Below are positions 45,207-52,941 of a stretch of 64,000 nt of DNA, one piece after another. Numbering within the stretch: the first letter of the stretch is position 1; each line of letters starts with the position of its first letter. The translations under genes and the position numbers were made by a program. The stretch is from Pseudanabaena sp. PCC 6802 (GTDB taxonomy: Bacteria; Cyanobacteriota; Cyanobacteriia; Pseudanabaenales; Pseudanabaenaceae). The stretch spans positions 1,737,368 through 1,801,367 of the forward strand of contig NZ_KB235914.1 of NCBI RefSeq assembly GCF_000332175.1. The letters are read 5' to 3'. Under the pieces are notes generated by a model, which worked only from the letters and a program-made list of their open reading frames with translations, was not told the DNA's origin and made no database searches.

Positions 45207-45608
45207 TTACCTGTAGTACCCTGGACGATAGTAATTATCGTACAGACTGCGATCGTAATAGCTAGGGCGACTATAGTTAGGCACGACGTAGGTTGGATAT
45301 GGCGCTACATAGACTCTAGGGGCATAAACTCTAGCAGGATATCTGTAGGCGGGATAAGAGTAGTAGGTGTAAGGATATCTCCGCCCGTAATTTGAGTAGG
45401 GATGGCGACCGTAGTAGTCAGTATAGGGGTAGGAGTAGGCAGGATAGTAATTGGTGCGGTAGGGATCGATCGATCCGTATTGCAAAACTACACCCGTATC
45501 ACCCAGGCGTACGGTACCGCCGATAAAAACATCTGCCTCCGCTGGCAAAGCGATCGCAACGGACGAAATACTTACACATAAAGCTGCGGTAGCGATTAAG
45601 TTTTTCAT
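45207..45608 (-). CDS. Secreted Tyr/Pro-rich small protein
   Basis: A 133-residue protein with a signal peptide (MKNLIATAALCVSISSVAIA, cut near LPAEA). A short conserved-looking stretch follows (DVFIGGTVRLGDTGVVLQYG). The remaining 75 residues are dominated by Tyr, Pro, Arg and Ser (YYPAYSYPYTDYYGRHPYSN), with more than 25 tyrosines. There are no cysteines in the mature part. Tyr-rich secreted proteins can be structural or cross-linked in the outer layers, but no function is known here. It lies next to gene remnants yet appears intact. Confidence 0.7.
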   Translation of the reverse strand: MKNLIATAALCVSISSVAIALPAEADVFIGGTVRLGDTGVVLQYGSIDPYRTNYYPAYSYPYTDYYGRHPYSNYGRRYPYTYYSYPAYRYPARVYAPRVYVAPYPTYVVPNYSRPSYYDRSLYDNYYRPGYYR

Positions 45609-46100
45609 AGCAATCTTGCAACCTTATTCAGAGCTTATTTGCAAGAGGTGGTCTTGTACCAACATCTCCTCATACCGCAATTCAAAGTTACCTCTTATTC
45701 CCATCGTACTTAAGAATTAAAGCCCTGAACTGGCATGACAAAAGCAAGCAACATTTATTAATCGTTTTTGCGGTAATTACTATTAGAAAGAAGTAGCTAG
45801 TTGAGTAGTTTACTTGGCAAAGCGATCGAGCATTTTTTACCTATTTTCTATTTGCAATTCTTGAGGATATATAAATCTGAGAGCCTGTAAACTTTAGCCT
45901 GGTCGTGGGTAGTATGAATAACGTCAACTCTTGAATCGTTATTTATAGCTATAGCCGTCAGGCTTAAGACGGGGTGCAGGGGTAGAACCCCTGCGTGGGG
46001 GGCGCAGCCCCCACACCCCCTGTAAGAAAAGATCTGACTATAAGCTATACCTATTACCTAATTAAATAGCGATCGCCCATTCATTAGGATTTTCGATCTT
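45609..46100. other. 492-bp gap with one MITE-like element
   Basis: AT-rich DNA between divergent genes, containing the element at 45944-46048. No gene is supported in it. It should contain the promoters of both flanking genes. Confidence 0.6.
45944..46048. mobile_element. MITE-like element, TATAGC ends
   Basis: Starts TATAGCTATAGCCGTCAGGC and contains AGACGGGGTGCAGGGGTAGA, ACCCCTGCGTGGGGGGCGC and GCCCCCACACCCCC. It ends GATCTGACTATAAGCTATA. Its orientation is opposite to the copies at 39914 and 44402. Confidence 0.75.
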
Positions 46101-46337
46101 ATGCAACAAATCTATTTGGAAATGCTTGAACTCTCGCAAGATCCAAACTTAAACCTCTATATTGCGATTTGTGCGGGTATTAGTGCCACCTTGTTCCTGG
46201 CGGCTTCCTTTATCGCGATCGCAAAGCAATTCAAATCGACTAACAAAAAACTTGCAGGGGGTGAAATTTCTCGCGATCGCCAACAAGTGGCTAGTTTCAA
46301 TGCGCTAGAAGAATCTACTGCTACCTACAGCATCTAG
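46101..46337 (+). CDS. Small single-pass membrane protein
   Basis: A 78-residue protein with a polar N-terminus, one membrane helix (LYIAICAGISATLFLAASFIAIA) and a basic cytoplasmic-type tail (KQFKSTNKKLAGG...). Family unknown. Its last 4 bases overlap the end of the convergent hydrolase gene. Coding evidence is the in-frame HIP1 site and a plausible helix, so confidence is moderate. Confidence 0.55.
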   Translation: MQQIYLEMLELSQDPNLNLYIAICAGISATLFLAASFIAIAKQFKSTNKKLAGGEISRDRQQVASFNALEESTATYSI

Positions 46338-47212
46338 GATATAGCGGTCAGAAACTCTCTCATATATTGGTTCACCAGTTTTGGCTGCTCTTGTTGCACC
46401 CAGTGGCTGCAGTTGGGAATATATTTCAGGGTCAAGTCCTTGACGTATAGTTCCGTACCATAGGTCAACTCCTTGCCAAGAGCAGCATCGTTTTCCCCCC
46501 AAATCATTAGAGTTGGTATCTTAATTGCACTCCAGGTTCGCGAACCGATCGCGCCAGATTGAAAGATATTGCGATAGTAATTAAGCATGGCAGTAAGGGC
46601 ACCGCGCCTGGAGGCTGCGTCTTTGAATGCTGCAATATCCTCTGCGGTAAATGCGCTTTTATCAATTGCCCATTCGGTAAATGCTGCGGCGATCGCCCTG
46701 TAGTCGTTAAAAGCTAGCAACTGTTCCGGCAGCCAGGGGATTTGGAAAAAGAAGATGTACCAACTTTTGAGTAATTGCTTGGGCGTGCTCAATCCTTCGC
46801 TAAATTTGGCAGGGTGGGGTAAATTCATCACGATCAGCTTGCTAACCATGTCTGGATAGACATAGGCAAAGTGCCAAGCGATCGCGCCTCCCCAGTCGTG
46901 GGCAACCAGAATACAAGTACCATATCCCAGTCCATTAATTACGCCTCTAATATCCTCGATCAGCGTTGCCATTGTGTAGGCAGAAACACCAGCAGGCTTG
47001 TCGCTATCGTTGTAGCCGCGCAGATCCAGTGCCACGACTTTGTAATCTTCGGAAAATTCATCAATTTGATGCCGCCATGAATACCAGAATTCGGGAAAGC
47101 CATGCAGCATCAACATCAACTCCCCCGCTCCAGCAGTGACATAGTGTAGCTTGATGCCATTGGTTTTGACGTAACCATGCTGCCATTTATCTATCCACAT
47201 AAAGATATCCAA
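46334..47212 (-). CDS. Alpha/beta hydrolase, epoxide-hydrolase-like
   Basis: A 292-residue soluble hydrolase. The oxyanion motif HGFPEFWYSWRHQI and the nucleophile elbow VAHDWGGAIAW, with Asp as nucleophile, are the pattern of epoxide hydrolases and haloalkane dehalogenases. The catalytic His is in NCSHWVQQEQP, and the acid is in LMIWGENDAALGKE. A Trp after the nucleophile favours epoxide hydrolase or dehalogenase; substrate is unknown. It starts immediately downstream of the SbcD-like gene (1-bp gap), suggesting co-transcription. Confidence 0.88.
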   Translation of the reverse strand: MDIFMWIDKWQHGYVKTNGIKLHYVTAGAGELMLMLHGFPEFWYSWRHQIDEFSEDYKVVALDLRGYNDSDKPAGVSAYTMATLIEDIRGVINGLGYGTCILVAHDWGGAIAWHFAYVYPDMVSKLIVMNLPHPAKFSEGLSTPKQLLKSWYIFFFQIPWLPEQLLAFNDYRAIAAAFTEWAIDKSAFTAEDIAAFKDAASRRGALTAMLNYYRNIFQSGAIGSRTWSAIKIPTLMIWGENDAALGKELTYGTELYVKDLTLKYIPNCSHWVQQEQPKLVNQYMREFLTAIS

Positions 47213-47213
47213 A

Positions 47214-48527
47214 TTAGTTTTTACTAGTGGCGAGATCGATAGTTAGTTGTCTATCTCGATCGGATTTTAGGGCAGTAGGACGATTGCCGTTCATTTCACC
47301 TTCCATTACGCCCATCTCTTCACCCATCAGTTCCCGTGCCGCTTGCATCAGATCTGATTCGCTGTGGCGCAAGTCCTCGCGCGTGCTGAGATATGCTTGT
47401 AGCGCCGCGATCGGGTCGAGTGCCTCTGCGGTGCTCAGATCCGGCAAGCGAGCGCGATTGGTTCGATCGCTTGCTTCCGGGATAATTACGTAGTTATGGG
47501 CAACAGACAAAGCTTCATGCAGGGCGCGATCGTCAATTTGACCGATTTGTTCTAATCGGAAACAGTAAATTAACCGCGTAATGGCATTGTCGATCCTGGC
47601 GATCGCGATCGCTTTGAGCAAATCCGCTTGCGGATCTTTCGCCTCTGTCACATCTACCTGTATCGTGCGAAAAGGGCGGGCATCTAAAGGGCAAAACTCA
47701 AATTTGGTGCTGTCCTTCGCAATTTGCACCCAACAGTAGCCCTTCTCTTCTTTTTCTTCGCCAAAGTCCACCCGTTCGATACTGCCAGGGTAGACTACTA
47801 GCGGGTGTTGGCAGAGAACTTGATGGCGATGCACGTGACCTAACGCCACATAGTCAAAGGCATCGCGTGCGATTAAGGATAGAGGAATGGTGAAGCCCTT
47901 ACCGGCAGCAAGGAAGCGCTCTGCTCCATAGGTAGCAGTGTCTACCATGAGATGTCCTAGCAAAACGGTAGGCAGTTCGGGATCGAGCTGGCGGATTTCC
48001 GCTTCTAACACTACCGTCAGTCGTTCGATCAGCAATTGACTCACTTCTGCCATCGATAAGCCCTCCGTATCCTGGCGAGCCAGTAAAGCCGATCGCGTCA
48101 ACCAGGGTAATGTTATCACCTGAATATCGCCGGAGCGCGTTGTAATGCGGTGGGTTTCGATGCGATCGCCAACGATAAACCCCGGCACTGCCAAACTGCG
48201 ATAGATGGCCAAACTTGCCCCACCCTGACCCTGCGTGTGCTGATCGTGATTGCCGACTAGTAAAACTGTGGGGATGCCAGCATCGGCAAGGCGACGGAAC
48301 TGGCGTGCAAATGCCTGTTGCACGATCGGTGCGGGCGTGGCATCGGGAAAAGCATCGCCGCCAAATAGAACTAAATCGGCTGGCTCGGCGATCGCGCGAT
48401 CGATGCAAGCAGTTAAGGCTGCTACAAAATCCTCAAATCTGGTATTTAAACCTGTTTGCGGATTGACTCGTCCGTGCGTTGTACTGCCCAGGTGAATATC
48501 GGCAAGGTGTAGAACTGCGATCGGCAT
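47214..48527 (-). CDS. SbcD/Mre11-type DNA repair exonuclease
   Basis: A 437-residue calcineurin-like metallophosphoesterase. Metal-binding motifs appear in order: LHLADIHLGS, LVLFGGDAFPD, LLVGNHDQHTQG, and VALGHVHRHQVL with PGSIERVDFGEE. This order and the capping region match SbcD (Mre11), the nuclease subunit that trims DNA ends and hairpins. The partner ATPase SbcC is not adjacent. A nuclease able to open hairpins is notable in a genome with so many palindromic repeats, though this is only context. Confidence 0.88.
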   Translation of the reverse strand: MPIAVLHLADIHLGSTTHGRVNPQTGLNTRFEDFVAALTACIDRAIAEPADLVLFGGDAFPDATPAPIVQQAFARQFRRLADAGIPTVLLVGNHDQHTQGQGGASLAIYRSLAVPGFIVGDRIETHRITTRSGDIQVITLPWLTRSALLARQDTEGLSMAEVSQLLIERLTVVLEAEIRQLDPELPTVLLGHLMVDTATYGAERFLAAGKGFTIPLSLIARDAFDYVALGHVHRHQVLCQHPLVVYPGSIERVDFGEEKEEKGYCWVQIAKDSTKFEFCPLDARPFRTIQVDVTEAKDPQADLLKAIAIARIDNAITRLIYCFRLEQIGQIDDRALHEALSVAHNYVIIPEASDRTNRARLPDLSTAEALDPIAALQAYLSTREDLRHSESDLMQAARELMGEEMGVMEGEMNGNRPTALKSDRDRQLTIDLATSKN

Positions 48528-48762
48528 ACCTGTTAGTTTTTGTGAAAAGACTAAGCTTAATTACGCAAATGACTCAAATAACATAGTAGAATCTTACGAC
48601 CGTCCATACATTTAAGTCAGTCCAGTTTAAGTTCATGTCATTTGGTAACACGTTTTGTGAGCGACTGCATCATAAATGTTTTACAAAAATGTACTTGACT
48701 TAAGAGCGATCGCCTTGATAATTCTGGACAAACACTAATCATTCCATCATCATGCTTGCTCT

Positions 48763-49110
48763 ATGGCTAGGTATACTCAACAATACGTGCTTAAGATTCT
48801 GCCTGGAAAGCTACGCCAAGCCATAACTGAAAGCCTTGAGTCTTGTAAGCTCAATATAACTTACAGCACGGATGATTACATAAGGGCGCAAGAAGCTGCT
48901 GGCAGCGTATCGTTTTCGCAGTTGGTAACGGTAGAAATCCTGATCCATCAGAACGCAACCAATGATGGCACTATTAAGTTCACCTGCGTAGCTAAGAATG
49001 AGGAGCTACCACTGCGAGTCAACAATCACTGTCACGAAGTTTCCGATCTCGTGAACAAGGCACTTTCGAGTAATAAAAGCTGGAAGGTGGTCGAGACCAT
49101 TTCGGGCTAG
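48763..49110 (+). CDS. Conserved small protein upstream of smpB
   Basis: A 115-residue soluble protein (MARYTQQYVLKILPGKLRQA, YIRAQEAAGSVSFSQLVTVE, ICVAKNEELPLRVNNHCHEV-like core). I do not recognise the family. It lies 16 bp before smpB on the same strand, so they are probably co-transcribed. The 235 bp upstream contain no repeat and should carry the promoter. Confidence 0.7.
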   Translation: MARYTQQYVLKILPGKLRQAITESLESCKLNITYSTDDYIRAQEAAGSVSFSQLVTVEILIHQNATNDGTIKFTCVAKNEELPLRVNNHCHEVSDLVNKALSSNKSWKVVETISG

Positions 49111-49126
49111 GTTGAGTCTTTTTTAG

Positions 49127-49585
49127 ATGAGTACGTACAATCGCACATTTGCCGAGAATCGACAGGCCAGGTTTAACTATGAGATTTTAGAGACCTACGA
49201 GGCAGGTATTGAGTTACTAGGCACTGAAGTCAAATCCATCAAAACTGGCCAGGCAAATTTGCGCGATGCATTTGCCCTCATTCGTAACGGGCAAGTTTTG
49301 TTGCTAAATATGTACGTGGCACCCCATAAAACCACCAGCGCCTTTTTCAACCACGAACCAACTCGCACGCGCCGCCTGTTGATGCACAAGCAGGAAATTC
49401 GCAAGCTTACGGGCAAAGTGCAGCAGAAAGGACTTACCTTAGTACCGCTAAAGCTATACCTGAAAAATGGCTGGGTTAAAGTTGACGTAGCTTTGGTACG
49501 CAATAAAAAGCTATATGACAAACGCGAGGATATTAAGAAACGCGAAGACAAGCGGGATATGGAAAGAGCGACGAAGATGCGATAA
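49127..49585 (+). CDS. smpB: SsrA-binding protein
   Basis: Binds tmRNA and brings it to stalled ribosomes for trans-translation. The 152-residue length is normal. The signature FAENRQARFNYEILETYEAG, then ELLGTEVKSIKTGQANLRDA, and LVRNKKLYDKREDIKKREDK are complete. The basic C-terminal tail (KRDMERATKMR) is present. No tmRNA gene is recognisable in the adjacent sequence. Confidence 0.96.
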   Translation: MSTYNRTFAENRQARFNYEILETYEAGIELLGTEVKSIKTGQANLRDAFALIRNGQVLLLNMYVAPHKTTSAFFNHEPTRTRRLLMHKQEIRKLTGKVQQKGLTLVPLKLYLKNGWVKVDVALVRNKKLYDKREDIKKREDKRDMERATKMR

Positions 49586-50062
49586 ATGGTTTTGATAACA
49601 TAAAAAGATTTATGCCCTTTCTGTCCAAACTGCTATGCTATGATGCATCGACGCTCCCCTCCATTGAGAATTGAAGAGATTACAGAATTAAAGAGATCTA
49701 TAGAATAGAGGGGTAAACCTGATTTATAGCCATATTCGGCAGGAATCGAGCTTGGATACGAAATGGTAAGCGATTCGATGATGCCGATCGCGTCCATCCG
49801 CTAGTTTTCAAAACCATAAGTGGCAAAAAAATCAGCATTAATCCACTCTTGATGATGCCAGTATTAGGTTGGCGCGATCGCTTGCCAATTCCAAAGTCGA
49901 AAGCAATAGGGCGTATTTTTCAGATGTGCGTTTTGTTGTTTGCTATAGCGGTTTTCGGATCGGAAAGATCAGGGGGTTTGGGGGCGTTGCCCCCAAGAAG
50001 GGGTGGAACCCCTTCACCCCGTCAATAAAACCCGTTCTCAATTGAAAAACGCTATAAAATTA
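49586..50062. other. 477-bp gap between smpB and the SnoaL-like gene
   Basis: Contains a MITE-like element (49944-50056). The first 350 bp are AT-rich with no frame I can support; two weak partial repeats (TTGAGAATTGAAGAGATTAC, AGAATTAAAGAGATC) are visible near 49665-49700. No tmRNA-like sequence was seen. Confidence 0.6.
49944..50056. mobile_element. MITE-like element, TATAGCG ends
   Basis: TATAGCG (49944-49950) and CGCTATA (50050-50056) form perfect 7-bp terminal inverted repeats. The core (GGGGGTTTGGGGGCGTTGCC, GAAGGGGTGGAACCCCTTC) is like the 34028 element. It sits 6 bp from the end of the SnoaL-like gene. Confidence 0.75.
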
Positions 50063-50476
50063 TCAGCCGATTTGCTTCATAATTTTGGGCATTTGATCGC
50101 CAATGCCACCCCAATGTTCGACAAACTTGCCATTCTCAACGCGCAAGATATCAATACCCGACACCTTAATTGTTTTACCCGTTGCTTTTACCCCAAACAA
50201 ATCTCCTTGATGGGTAGCCTCCATCGTCCAGTGGATCGCTACTTTATCCCCATCCCCCATTAATATATCTTCATTGGAATGCAGGTCTGGGAATGCTTGG
50301 AACAATGTCGCTAAAAACTCCTTGGAACGCGACGAACCCTTGGGAGCATCAGGAGGAATGGCATGGCTTGTAAACTCAGGTGCAATAAAGTCATCGATTG
50401 CATCTATCCGATGTTCGTTCCAAATGAGTTCGTGATAGCTGTGCAATAAAGCTTTATTTTGAGCAACGCTATCCAT
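50063..50476 (-). CDS. SnoaL-like (ester cyclase) family protein
   Basis: A 137-residue cone-shaped SnoaL/NTF2-fold protein if started at the ATG at 50474-50476 (MDSVAQNKALL), which has GGAGG 9 bp upstream; the longer frame from 50533 is less likely. Signatures include FIAPEFTSHAIPPDAPKG, FPDLHSNEDILMGDGDKVAI, TGKTIKVSGIDILRVENGKF and EHWGGIGD. Family members include polyketide ester cyclases and many proteins of unknown substrate. It is monocistronic, flanked on both sides by MITE-like elements. Confidence 0.88.
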   Translation of the reverse strand: MDSVAQNKALLHSYHELIWNEHRIDAIDDFIAPEFTSHAIPPDAPKGSSRSKEFLATLFQAFPDLHSNEDILMGDGDKVAIHWTMEATHQGDLFGVKATGKTIKVSGIDILRVENGKFVEHWGGIGDQMPKIMKQIG

Positions 50477-50533
50477 ACGCATATCCTCCAAAGGGTGCAT
50501 AAAAGAAATGTAGCATACCTTTTCCCTCAACAA

Positions 50534-50634
50534 TAGCTATATTCAAAAGGCTTAGGATGGGGTCAGGGGTAGAACCCCTGCGTGGGGGCGTAGCCCCCAC
50601 CCCCGTTTTCCACAAATCATTTGTGATTGCTATA
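50534..50634. mobile_element. MITE-like element abutting the cyclase stop codon
   Basis: Starts near ATAGCTATATTC and contains GGATGGGGTCAGGGGTAGAA, CCCCTGCGTGGGGGCGTAGC and CCCCCACCCCCG. It ends ATTGCTATA at the stop codon of the cyclase gene (50635-50637). On the cyclase strand the stop TAA runs straight into TATAGC, so the insertion took place at the end of the reading frame. Confidence 0.7.
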
Positions 50635-52926
50635 TTACTGGTAAAGGTCGGCTTGAGTCAGTATCTTGCTAAGCCAATCCTTAGCAGCAGCAGGCATGCT
50701 GGTGAAATGAACGTACGCGCAGTTAGGCGCATCAACCTTTTTGTCCAGGACTTTGGCATAAATTTCGTACTCTGGCACAGTTGAGATTACTGGATCGGTT
50801 GGATTGGAGAGATCGAGATTTGTCGCATGGATTCTAATATTGCTCAGGGGTAAGAGAGTACGATCGACTTCTAATTCTGCGGCGCGATCGGATAATCTCA
50901 TCAACTTGCCAGAAAACATGACATCATCTAAATGCTTGTCTTCTATAACTTTATATTGCACTGGAATGGGTTGTTTGAGAGTAACAAACTTATTTTCCTG
51001 CGATCGCAGAAATAAGTTATATTCGCCTGCAACGCCGCTGACATCGTAAATAGTAATTGGCTGCTTTACCCCTTTTGGCTCCACTTGCATGTGGCCGTAG
51101 GTTTGGACGATATCGCCTGCTTTCTGAAAGGTCGATTCTGAAATCAGGATTTGACCGCCGACAGTATAGGATTCGATGCGCGATGTGAGGTTGACATGGC
51201 TACCTACAACTGCGTACTTAGCCCGTGTCTGCGAGCCAATATTCCCAACTACGACTTCGCCGGAATTGAGGCCGATGCCCATGGCAATTTCAGGTAAATT
51301 AAGCTCTGCAATCTTAGCATTTACTGGTTCCATCGCTTGCTGCATTGCCACGGCGCAGGCAACCGCTCTAATGGCATCATCCGGTTGTTGGATGGGCGCG
51401 CCAAAGATCGCCAGAATCGCATCGCCGATAAACTCATCAATCGTGCCTTGATAATCGTCAATCACCTCAGTCATGTGACCGAGGAAAATATTGAGAATTT
51501 TAACAACCTCTTCCGGTGGCAAGCTTTCAGAGGTGGAAGAGAATCCTCTAAGGTCGCACATAAGAATCGTCACTTCCCGTCGCTCGCCGCCGAATTTTAA
51601 CCCTTCTGGATGCTCTAGCAAGCTTGCCACTACTGTACTGGTCAAATAGCGCCCGAATTGAGCGCGAATCTCGGCGGCGGTGCGAGCGACATAGCCAAGC
51701 GCGATCGCCATCCCACCACCAAATCCCATCAACGCTGGCACCAATGGTATCCACCACCCACCCAGGAAGGCAATGTAGCAACTGCCAATCAATGTACCGG
51801 CCAGTAATATCAAACTTAGCGGACTCAGAACGTTAGTGGAAGTCAGCATCATGGCAGTCAGACCTTTAAGCTTAGATTCTCGATCCTGACTTGTTTTAGT
51901 GTTGCCGTGCCGCCCAACCCAAACTGGTGCAGCTCCCAGGAACGTCCATACTATAATCCAGAGCCATTCCATCGGTTCGGACCAGGTTTTGATGAACGCG
52001 CGATCGCCCAAAACACCGCTAAGTAATTGGCTGGCAATATGGGCGTGTATGACGACTCCGGGAGTTTGCGATCCGAAATCCAACGGTGTAATAAATGTAT
52101 CTTTGAGACTAATAGCTGTGACACCGACAAAAACGATGCGATTGCGCATGAGATCCTTGGGGATACGATCGTTCATTACATCCAACATGGATACAGTGCG
52201 AAATGGCTGTTCCCCTCGCCTATAGTTAATCAGGATCTGGTGACCGCCGCGATCGGCATTTACGTAACCACCATCATTCGACTCAAACCGCTCGGGATTG
52301 ATGGCTTCAGGATGGGGAACTTTGTCTTCTTTAGCGAGATAGACGAGTGCGGTCTGCAAACCCAGCCCCAGCAGGAATTCATTAGTATCTGGACTTTCTA
52401 AGGATAATAGACCCCGTCGTACTTTTGCATCGCTATCAAATACTAGATTAGCTGCTGCCACTTGTTTGAGGCGTTTGAGTACGGGTGGCGGATTGATTCT
52501 TTCATTCAATGCAGCTTTGCCAAACGTGTCGCGATCGGGAACTTTCTCAACGCCAAATAGATTGGGTGTGGTACTGAACGTCTGATATAAGTCTCGACGA
52601 CCTGGATCGACTGGCAAGTCTCGGGCAATATCCAACCCAATTGCTCTTGGTTGTTGCTGCCTGATTTTGGCGACTAAATTCGACAGGGCAGTATCTGTAA
52701 TCGGCCAATTCAAATTTCTGACATCGGATTCATCAATACCGACGATGATAATTCGGGGATCGACTGATTCAGATGGGGCAATTCGGAAGAAAAGATCGAG
52801 AGCGCTCCATTCGAGGAACTGTAAAGCACCTGCCAAACGCAGCAGGATGACAAGTACTGCGGCTGTGGGGGCAGCTATTAAAACCCCACGCCACGACCAG
52901 ATAATTTGTTTCAGTTTTAATCGCAT
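50635..52926 (-). CDS. CHASE2-domain class III nucleotide cyclase
   Basis: A 763-residue membrane sensor that makes cAMP or cGMP. An N-terminal helix (about 14-36) leads into an extracellular CHASE2 domain (about 40-315, VDPRIIIVGIDESDVRNLNW). Three membrane helices follow, at about 320-412. The cyclase domain (about 450-635) has metal ligands Asp458 (CDLRGFSS) and Asp502 (FIGDAILA), with Asn579 and Arg583 (HVNLTSR) for the transition state. At the purine-selecting position it has Glu498 rather than Lys. The second selector position holds Ala572. A beta-rich C-terminal domain (640-763) is vaguely PilZ-like. The gene follows the CheA-like kinase by 15 bp, so they share an operon. Confidence 0.92.
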   Translation of the reverse strand: MRLKLKQIIWSWRGVLIAAPTAAVLVILLRLAGALQFLEWSALDLFFRIAPSESVDPRIIIVGIDESDVRNLNWPITDTALSNLVAKIRQQQPRAIGLDIARDLPVDPGRRDLYQTFSTTPNLFGVEKVPDRDTFGKAALNERINPPPVLKRLKQVAAANLVFDSDAKVRRGLLSLESPDTNEFLLGLGLQTALVYLAKEDKVPHPEAINPERFESNDGGYVNADRGGHQILINYRRGEQPFRTVSMLDVMNDRIPKDLMRNRIVFVGVTAISLKDTFITPLDFGSQTPGVVIHAHIASQLLSGVLGDRAFIKTWSEPMEWLWIIVWTFLGAAPVWVGRHGNTKTSQDRESKLKGLTAMMLTSTNVLSPLSLILLAGTLIGSCYIAFLGGWWIPLVPALMGFGGGMAIALGYVARTAAEIRAQFGRYLTSTVVASLLEHPEGLKFGGERREVTILMCDLRGFSSTSESLPPEEVVKILNIFLGHMTEVIDDYQGTIDEFIGDAILAIFGAPIQQPDDAIRAVACAVAMQQAMEPVNAKIAELNLPEIAMGIGLNSGEVVVGNIGSQTRAKYAVVGSHVNLTSRIESYTVGGQILISESTFQKAGDIVQTYGHMQVEPKGVKQPITIYDVSGVAGEYNLFLRSQENKFVTLKQPIPVQYKVIEDKHLDDVMFSGKLMRLSDRAAELEVDRTLLPLSNIRIHATNLDLSNPTDPVISTVPEYEIYAKVLDKKVDAPNCAYVHFTSMPAAAKDWLSKILTQADLYQ

Positions 52927-52941
52927 CGCTTATAGCACGGT

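Noticed and set aside
49586-49943. Possible tmRNA gene next to smpB
   Set aside because: No tRNA-like ends and no tag-peptide frame could be found.
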